Positions 58,584 to 64,000 of a stretch of 64,000 nt of DNA are shown here, one piece after another; position 1 is the first letter of the stretch, and each line of letters starts with the position of its first letter. The stretch spans positions 496,001 to 560,000 of the forward strand of contig NZ_UGSI01000001.1 of assembly GCF_900454495.1 (NCBI RefSeq), in the 5' to 3' direction. A program made the translations under genes and the position numbers. The stretch is from Paenibacillus macerans. Lineage in GTDB: Bacteria > Bacillota > Bacilli > Paenibacillales > Paenibacillaceae. The notes beneath the pieces were generated by a model. It was not told the origin of the DNA and made no database searches. It was given only the letters and a program-made list of their open reading frames with translations.

Positions 58584-59753
58584 ATGAGTTTACGTTATTT
58601 GACCGCCGGGGAGACGCATGGACCCCAGTTGACTGCGATTATCGAGGGATTGCCGAGCAATCTTCAGCTGGATCCCGACGCGCTCAATTTTGAGTTGGCC
58701 CGCCGTCAGAAAGGGTACGGCCGCGGCCGGCGGATGCAGATCGAGAAGGATACGGCGCAAATCGTCGGGGGCGTACGGCACGGCTTTACGACCGGGGCGC
58801 CGGTGGCGCTGGTGGTGGAAAACAATGACTGGAAGCATTGGCAAAAAATTATGAACACCTGGCCGATCGAAGGGACGGACGAAGAGAAGCGCAGAGTGCA
58901 CCGGCCCCGTCCCGGACATGCGGATTTGAACGGGGGCTTGAAATACAACCTGAAAGACCTGCGCAACGTGCTGGAACGCTCCAGCGCGCGGGAAACCGCC
59001 GTGCGGGTAGCCGTCGGCGCCGTAGCCAAGCAGCTGCTGGAGCGCTTCGGCATGCGGATCGCCGGGCATGTCATCCGCATCGGCGAGATCGAAGCGCCGC
59101 CGCATAACTTGCCGCTGGATGAGCTGGCGCGGGTCACGGAAGCGTCGTCGGTTCGGGTGGCCGATCCGGAAACGGAGAAGAAGATGGAAGCCTATATCGA
59201 CAAAATCAAGGAGGAAGGCGACTCCATCGGCGGGATCGTCGAATGCATCGTGGAGGGCGTGCCGGTCGGGCTCGGCAGCCACGTGCAATACGACCGCAAG
59301 CTGGACGGCCGGATCGCCCAGGCGGTCGTGTCGATCAACGCCTTCAAGGGCGTGGAGATCGGGATCGGCTTCGAAGCCGGGACGATTCCGGGCTCGCAGG
59401 TGCACGATGAAATCCTCTACAGCGAGGAGCGCGGGTATTACCGGGCGACCAACCGCCTGGGAGGATTTGAAGGCGGCATGACCAACGGCATGCCGGTCGT
59501 GGTGCGCGGCGTGATGAAGCCGATTCCGACGCTTTACAAGCCGCTGCAAAGCGTGGACATCGACACGCGCGAGCCGTTTGCGGCTCAGGTGGAACGCTCC
59601 GACGCCTGCGCCGTTCCGGCGGCCAGCGTTGTGCTGGAGCATGTCGTGGCTTGGGAAATCGCCAAGGCGTTCCTGGAGAAATTCGGCGGCGACTCCATCG
59701 AAGAAGTCGAACGGAATTATCAGGGTTACCTGAACCAATTGGAGAGTTACTGA
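58584..59753 (+). CDS. aroC: chorismate synthase
   Basis: Final shikimate-pathway step, EPSP to chorismate with reduced FMN. 389 residues. Seen: GETHGPQLTAIIEGLP, YGRGRRMQIEKDTAQIVGGVRHG, HRPRPGHADLNGGLKY, RSSARETAVRVAVGAVAK, RPIPTLYKPLQSVDI-like block near residue 312. AAAGGGGGAACGC precedes ATG 58584. aroB starts inside its stop (TGATG). Named aroF in B. subtilis. Confidence 0.96.
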   Translation: MSLRYLTAGETHGPQLTAIIEGLPSNLQLDPDALNFELARRQKGYGRGRRMQIEKDTAQIVGGVRHGFTTGAPVALVVENNDWKHWQKIMNTWPIEGTDEEKRRVHRPRPGHADLNGGLKYNLKDLRNVLERSSARETAVRVAVGAVAKQLLERFGMRIAGHVIRIGEIEAPPHNLPLDELARVTEASSVRVADPETEKKMEAYIDKIKEEGDSIGGIVECIVEGVPVGLGSHVQYDRKLDGRIAQAVVSINAFKGVEIGIGFEAGTIPGSQVHDEILYSEERGYYRATNRLGGFEGGMTNGMPVVVRGVMKPIPTLYKPLQSVDIDTREPFAAQVERSDACAVPAASVVLEHVVAWEIAKAFLEKFGGDSIEEVERNYQGYLNQLESY

Positions 59754-60856
59754 TGAGAACGCTGCAGGTCGATTTGGGAGAGCGTTCGTATCCGATCTAT
59801 ATCGGCGGCGGTTTGCTTGGGAAAGCGGGAGAGTTTTTCGAGAACCATCAGTTGTCCAAAAAAAGCCCGGTGCTGCTCGTAACCGATGAGCATGTGGCTC
59901 CCCTATATTTGGAAACGGTGGAATCTTCGCTGCAGGCAAGCGGGTACACGACGGTGAGCAAAGTGGTGAAAGCCGGGGAAAAATCGAAGTCGCTGGACGT
60001 TTACGAAGACGTCATGACGACGGCGATCGAAGGCGGTCTGGACCGCCGCTCGGCTGTGGTGGCTCTCGGCGGCGGCGTCGTCGGCGATTTGGCCGGCTTT
60101 GTGGCGGCCAGCTACATGCGCGGCGTGCCGTTCGTGCAGATGCCGACGACGATTCTGGCGCATGACAGCAGCGTGGGCGGCAAAGTGGCCGTCAACCACC
60201 GGCTGGCCAAAAACATGATCGGCGCCTTTCATCAGCCGGAAATGGTGCTGTACGACGTGGATAGCTTGCAAAGCTTGCCGCCCCGGGACGTGCGCGCCGG
60301 CTTGTCGGAGATGGTAAAGCACGGGCTGATCTGGGACGCCGAGTTCGCCGCCTGGTGCCGCGAACACGCGTCCGAGCTGCTCGCTCTTGACCCGGAGGCG
60401 CTCGGCTTCGGGCTGACGCAGGGCTGCGCTATCAAGGCGAAGGTCGTGTCCGTGGACGAACGGGAGCAAGGCCTCAGGGCGATCCTGAATTTGGGGCATA
60501 CGCTGGGACATGCGATCGAGGCGATCGGCGGGTACGGCGAATTTTTGCACGGAGAAGCGATTTCGATCGGGATGGCGGCGGCGGCGAAGCTTGCGGTGAA
60601 CCGGGGCCGGGATGCCGCCCTGTATCAAGAAACCGTCGCTTTGCTGCAGCGCTTTGAGCTGCCGACGGCAATGCCGCGCCATTTGGACGAGGAGAAGCTG
60701 ATCGGAGCGATGATGCACGACAAGAAGTTCAAGGAACAGCAACTGGTGTTTATTTTGCCCGTCGCTATCGGCCAGGTGGAAATCGTCAGCGATGTGGCGC
60801 TGGGCGAGGTGCGGCGGGTGATCGCGGAATTGAAAGAGGAGGAACCCCATGTATAA
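59753..60856 (+). CDS. aroB: 3-dehydroquinate synthase
   Basis: Second shikimate step; NAD- and metal-dependent cyclisation of DAHP. 367 residues. Seen: TDEHVAPLYLETV, GGGVVGDLAGFVAASYMRGVPFVQMPTT spread over 100-130, SSVGGKVAVNHRLAKNMIG, and the metal ligands E near 182, H in NLGHTLGHAIE and H in LHGEAISIGM. ATG 59753 overlaps the aroC stop; earlier starts in this frame lie inside aroC. Overlaps aroH by 8 bases. Confidence 0.96.
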   Translation: MRTLQVDLGERSYPIYIGGGLLGKAGEFFENHQLSKKSPVLLVTDEHVAPLYLETVESSLQASGYTTVSKVVKAGEKSKSLDVYEDVMTTAIEGGLDRRSAVVALGGGVVGDLAGFVAASYMRGVPFVQMPTTILAHDSSVGGKVAVNHRLAKNMIGAFHQPEMVLYDVDSLQSLPPRDVRAGLSEMVKHGLIWDAEFAAWCREHASELLALDPEALGFGLTQGCAIKAKVVSVDEREQGLRAILNLGHTLGHAIEAIGGYGEFLHGEAISIGMAAAAKLAVNRGRDAALYQETVALLQRFELPTAMPRHLDEEKLIGAMMHDKKFKEQQLVFILPVAIGQVEIVSDVALGEVRRVIAELKEEEPHV

Positions 60857-61223
60857 CCGAGGAATTCGCGGGGCGACGACCGTGACCCGCAACGAAGAGC
60901 AGGAAATTTTGCAGGCGACGGCCGGATTGCTGAAAGAAATCGTGAACCGGAATGAAATCGTACCCGAGGATATCGCCAGCGTCTGGATTACGGTAACCCC
61001 CGATCTGGACGCCACCTTTCCGGCCCGGGCCATCCGCGGCCTGAGCGGCTGGGATATGGTGCCGCTGATGTGTTCGACGGAAATCCCGGTGAAAGGCGGT
61101 CTGCCGAAATGCATCCGCCTGTTGATTCACGTGAACACGACCAAAGGGCAGCGGGAAATGAAACACGTTTATTTGAACGAAGCGAAAAGCCTGCGCCCGG
61201 ACTTGAGCGCGTCCAATTCTTAA
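60849..61223 (+). CDS. aroH: chorismate mutase, AroH type
   Basis: Rearranges chorismate to prephenate for phenylalanine and tyrosine. 124 residues, the trimeric AroH fold. Seen: RGIRGATTVTRNEEQEILQAT (catalytic arginine near residue 7), VWITVTPDLDATFPARAIR, MCSTEIPVKGGLPKCIR, HVYLNEAKSLRPDL. GAGGAGGAACCCC precedes the ATG. Closes aroC-aroB-aroH. Confidence 0.95.
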   Translation: MYNRGIRGATTVTRNEEQEILQATAGLLKEIVNRNEIVPEDIASVWITVTPDLDATFPARAIRGLSGWDMVPLMCSTEIPVKGGLPKCIRLLIHVNTTKGQREMKHVYLNEAKSLRPDLSASNS

Positions 61224-61252
61224 GGAGCGGCCGGGCTGCCTAAAAACCGGTG

Positions 61253-61282
61253 TTGCCAAACGGGCTCGACATAAGGTATAGT
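61253..61282 (+). promoter_or_regulatory. trp operon promoter
   Basis: TTGCCA (61253-61258), 18-base spacer, TATAGT (61277-61282); five of six matches in both boxes. Transcripts would begin near 61290, just before the first TRAP triplet. Confidence 0.8.
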
Positions 61283-61295
61283 AAGTTTAAGATTT

Positions 61296-61429
61296 TAGAT
61301 GAGCGAGTTTTTGCATCGTATAGTTCAGTTATTGTGAGTTAGTGTTTGCCTAGAGCCAGCTAAGTTTTTGAGATGATTTAGAGCCGAGTAGAGTATAGTT
61401 GAGATGAGTCGAGTTTAGTTGAGCGATAG
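61296..61429 (+). promoter_or_regulatory. TRAP-binding site of the trp leader
   Basis: Dense run of (G/T)AG triplets. The downstream cluster holds eleven: 61370, 61379, 61386, 61389, 61396, 61401, 61406, 61411, 61416, 61421, 61427; from 61396 to 61421 they fall every 5 bases exactly. Eight more are at 61296, 61301, 61305, 61321, 61336, 61340, 61351 and overlapping 61391. Eleven triplets with 2-base spacers is the B. subtilis TRAP target. The TRAP gene is at 48049. Confidence 0.9.
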
Positions 61430-61557
61430 CCAATACGCACTATAGCAGTTCACGCAGGTTATTGGTTTGCCGTATGTCGAGCGCAGGGCAACCTTTGACA
61501 TTTGCAGTGCGGGACACGTGGGCGGGATGGCTTTCCTTATAAACCGCAAATCTTTGG

Positions 61558-61592
61558 ACCTCTACTTCGGTAGAGGTTTTTTTATTTTTATA
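61558..61592 (+). terminator. trp attenuator terminator
   Basis: ACCTCTAC-TTCG-GTAGAGGT perfect hairpin followed by a T-rich run, between the TRAP site and trpE. The partner antiterminator segment was not resolved by eye; it may include the 61430-61557 region, unusually long for this leader. Confidence 0.9.
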
Positions 61593-61614
61593 TCCCGATA
61601 AGGAAGTGAGAGAC

Positions 61615-63177
61615 ATGGCAACCCCGCAAGTAGAACAGGTCATTGCTTTGGCTAAAGATTACAATCTGATCCCGATTACCCGGACGCTGCTCGCCGATTT
61701 GGAGACGCCGATCCGCATTTTCCGCCGCGTCGCCCAGCGGGAGCGGGCATTTTTGCTGGAGAGCGTGGAGGGCGGGAGCCAGTGGGCGCGCTATTCCTTT
61801 ATCGGCACCGACCCGTTTTTGACGATTGCGGCGAAAAAAGGAGAAGTGGTGCTGGAACGTGCAGGCGGCAAAGAAACGCTGCGTTCGGCGAAGCCGCTCG
61901 ATGAGCTGAAAGCGATCCTGCGGAGTTACCGCAGTCCGAAGCTTCCGGAAATGCCGCCGTTTACCGGCGGAGCGATCGGGTTTTTCGGCTACGATTTGCT
62001 GCAGTATTACGAAAAGCTTCCCGCCCACCGGGTGGACGATCTGAATATGGACGATATGCAGTTTATGTTTTGCGATCAGGTGATCGTGTTCGACCACGTC
62101 AAGCAGCGGATTCTGCTGGTCGCCAACGTGCACGTTAAGGAAGGCGACCGCGACGAGGACATCCGGCGTTCTTACGAGCTGGCGGAACGGAAGCTGGACG
62201 AGGCGGCCGACCTGCTGCACCAGGAAGGACCGGGCGAAAGCTTCAACCGCCGCCCGATGCCGGTCGTGACCGATTTGGGCGATGTCCGTTCCAACCTGAC
62301 CAAGGAGCAGTTTATCGCTAATGTGGAGAAAGGGAAGGAATACATCCGCGCCGGAGATATTTTTCAAGTGGTGCTGTCGCAGCGGTTCCATATCGAAACC
62401 GAGGTCGATCCGCTCCATGTGTACCGGGTGCTGCGCACGCTCAATCCTTCTCCTTACATGTACTATCTCAAGCTGGACGGCGAGATCATCGTCGGAACGT
62501 CGCCGGAGGCGCTGGTGAAGGTGGACAGCGGGCGGGTCGAGACGCGGCCGATCGCCGGCACCCGGCCGCGCGGGGCAACGGAGGCGGCCGACCTCGCCTT
62601 GGAAGCGGAGCTGCTTGCGGACGAAAAAGAGCGCGCCGAGCATCTGATGCTGGTCGACCTGGGCCGCAACGATTTGGGCCGGGTTTCGGAATTCGGCAGC
62701 GTTCAATGCGAGTCGTACATGGAAATCGAGCGATATTCGCACGTGATGCACATGGTTTCGAAGGTTTCCGGCCGGCTGCGCGGCGACAAGGACTTTTTCG
62801 ACGCTTTTCTGTCCTGCCTGCCGGCGGGCACCGTATCCGGGGCGCCGAAGCTGCGGGCGATGGAGATCATCGCCGAGCTGGAGAACGAAGCCCGGGGCAC
62901 CTATGCGGGGGCGATCGGGTATCTCGGATTTTCCGGCAATATGGACTCGTGCATCACGATCCGGACGATCGTGTTTAAGCACGGAAAAGCTTACGTGCAG
63001 GCCGGCGGCGGGATCGTCTGGGATTCCGTGCCGGAAAACGAATATCAAGAGTCGGTGAACAAGGCCAAAGCGCTGCTGACGGCGATCCGCACGGCGGAGC
63101 AGATGTTTCCGCCCGCAGCCAAGGACGGCGATGTGCTGAACCAAGACTATTTATACGAATATATCCCGGGAAAATAA
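61615..63177 (+). CDS. trpE: anthranilate synthase component I
   Basis: Converts chorismate and ammonia or glutamine nitrogen to anthranilate. 520 residues: N-terminal feedback domain with LLESVEGGSQWARYSFIG, and the chorismate-binding domain with PSPYMYYLKLDGEIIVGTSPEALVKV spread over about 280-305, RPIAGTRPRGAT, DLGRNDLGRV, and PAGTVSGAPKLRAMEII. ATG 61615 is preferred over GTG 61606 because AAGGAAGTGAG then lies 4-8 bases upstream. Controlled by the TRAP leader. trpD follows directly; no trpG is here, as in Bacillus. Confidence 0.96.
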   Translation: MATPQVEQVIALAKDYNLIPITRTLLADLETPIRIFRRVAQRERAFLLESVEGGSQWARYSFIGTDPFLTIAAKKGEVVLERAGGKETLRSAKPLDELKAILRSYRSPKLPEMPPFTGGAIGFFGYDLLQYYEKLPAHRVDDLNMDDMQFMFCDQVIVFDHVKQRILLVANVHVKEGDRDEDIRRSYELAERKLDEAADLLHQEGPGESFNRRPMPVVTDLGDVRSNLTKEQFIANVEKGKEYIRAGDIFQVVLSQRFHIETEVDPLHVYRVLRTLNPSPYMYYLKLDGEIIVGTSPEALVKVDSGRVETRPIAGTRPRGATEAADLALEAELLADEKERAEHLMLVDLGRNDLGRVSEFGSVQCESYMEIERYSHVMHMVSKVSGRLRGDKDFFDAFLSCLPAGTVSGAPKLRAMEIIAELENEARGTYAGAIGYLGFSGNMDSCITIRTIVFKHGKAYVQAGGGIVWDSVPENEYQESVNKAKALLTAIRTAEQMFPPAAKDGDVLNQDYLYEYIPGK

Positions 63178-63195
63178 AGAAAGGAGCGAATGGCC

Positions 63196-64000
63196 ATGGC
63201 AGGACAGCAAGCGGTGCAGGACGGGATCAACCGCCTGATTCAAGGACAAAATTTGGGACGGGAGGAAGCGCGGGGCGTCATGCAGGCGATCATGAACGGC
63301 GAGTCGACGCCGGCGCAAATCGGCGGGCTGCTGACGGCGCTGCGCATCAAAGGCGAGACGGTCGAGGAGATCACCGGTTTTGCGGAGGCGATGCGCGGGG
63401 CGTCGAGCCGGATTGCGACGGAAACGAGCCGGCTGCTGGATACTTGCGGTACGGGCGGATCGGGCATCCACAAAATCAACATCTCGACGACGGCGGCGAT
63501 CGTGGCCGCGTCGGAGTCGGTGCGGGTAGCGAAGCACGGCAACCGCTCGGCCTCGGGCCGTTCGGGCAGCGCTGACGTGCTGGAAGCGCTGGGCGTGAAC
63601 ATTCAGCTCGACGCCGAGCAGGCCAAGCGGTGCCTGGACGAAATCGGCCTCTGCTTTATGTTCTCGCAGCTTTATCATCCTTCGATGAAGCATGCGGCCG
63701 GCCCGCGCAAAGAGCTCGGCATCCGGACCGTGTTCAATATGCTCGGGCCGCTCACCAATCCGGCGGGCGCGGATCGCCAGGTGCTCGGCATTTACGACCG
63801 CACGAGAACGGAAACGATCGCCGAGGTGCTGCGCGAGCTCGGTTCCAAGCGGGCGCTGGTCGTCAGCAGCGAGGAAGGGCTGGACGAAATCAGCCTCTCG
63901 TCGGCAACGCGGGTATCGGAGCTGAAGGACGGCGTGGTGACGACGTACGAGCTGCAGCCGGAGGATTTGGGACTTGGCAAGTATCCGCTCGGCGCAATGA
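63196..64000 (+). CDS. trpD: anthranilate phosphoribosyltransferase, 3' truncated by window
   Basis: Second step of tryptophan synthesis: adds phosphoribose from PRPP to anthranilate. 268 codons are visible and the frame is open at the window edge. Seen: CGTGGSGIHKINISTTAAIVAA (PRPP site), KHGNRSASGRSGSADVLEALG, PSMKHAAGPRKELGIRTVFNMLGPLTNPAG. ATG 63196 has AAGGAG 9 bases upstream; ATG 63190 is only 3 bases away. Second gene of the trp operon. Confidence 0.95.
   Translation, partial: MAGQQAVQDGINRLIQGQNLGREEARGVMQAIMNGESTPAQIGGLLTALRIKGETVEEITGFAEAMRGASSRIATETSRLLDTCGTGGSGIHKINISTTAAIVAASESVRVAKHGNRSASGRSGSADVLEALGVNIQLDAEQAKRCLDEIGLCFMFSQLYHPSMKHAAGPRKELGIRTVFNMLGPLTNPAGADRQVLGIYDRTRTETIAEVLRELGSKRALVVSSEEGLDEISLSSATRVSELKDGVVTTYELQPEDLGLGKYPLGAM

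Noticed and set aside
63178..63196. Missing trpG between trpE and trpD
   Set aside because: In Bacillus relatives the glutamine amidotransferase subunit is shared with folate synthesis and encoded elsewhere, so its absence here is expected.

Overview
The window is about 64 kb of chromosome from an endospore-forming, relatively GC-rich member of the Bacillota. Paenibacillus or a close relative in Paenibacillaceae is the best guess. The spore genes (dacB-spmA-spmB, ytfJ, ypeB, spoVIF, spoIVA) and the gene order match the rib-to-trp arc of Bacillus subtilis, while codon bias, the futalosine-type menaquinone genes and the many short dispersed repeats point away from Bacillus proper. Taxonomy is inferred from gene order and recalled protein similarity; no database search was run.

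Layout. 1-3 kb: a zinc alcohol dehydrogenase and a decayed accessory patch (MerR and NAD-epimerase pseudogenes). 3-7.4 kb: FMN riboswitch and ribD-ribE-ribBA-ribH. 7.4-13.6 kb: scpA-scpB, a DUF2953 protein with ytfJ, dacB-spmA-spmB, rluB. 13.9-19.6 kb: resABC (cytochrome c maturation) and resDE. 19.7-21.9 kb: serA on the minus strand behind a T-box leader with a serine (AGC) specifier. 22-30.7 kb: conserved small genes of unknown role, a polysaccharide deacetylase, mecA, prsW, ypeB, a PilZ protein and a YpfB-like protein. 31-39.5 kb: cmk, plsC, rpsA homologue, der, plsY, gpsA, spoVIF, yphE-like, a nucleotidyltransferase, a ferredoxin and a yphF-like lipoprotein. 40-48.3 kb: spoIVA and hbs-mtrB, split by a 5.4-kb sugar-sensing and transport cassette (membrane-anchored binding protein, LytS/YesM-type kinase, AraC-type regulator, MFS sugar porter). 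49-55.5 kb: hepS-menG-ubiA-ubiX-mqnA-hepT, then ndk and cheR. 55.5-58.6 kb: a repeat nest with one complete IS4-family element. 58.6-64 kb: aroC-aroB-aroH and trpE-trpD (trpD runs off the end).

How the genes work together. aroC and aroB feed chorismate to aroH, trpE and mqnA; hepS/hepT make the prenyl tail, and menG, ubiA and ubiX belong to quinone assembly. The resABC/resDE block builds and senses the respiratory chain that uses menaquinone. mtrB encodes TRAP, and its RNA target, a run of GAG/UAG triplets followed by a terminator, lies in front of trpE 13 kb away. 

The most notable non-coding finding is a mobile-element story. An intact IS4-like element (56685-58197) has a perfect 9-bp target duplication. 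Two elements of about 300 bp share its 13-bp ends and carry imperfect 9-bp duplications. One of them sits inside a second, unrelated dispersed repeat, and another copy of that second repeat has rewritten the end of the YpfB-like gene.
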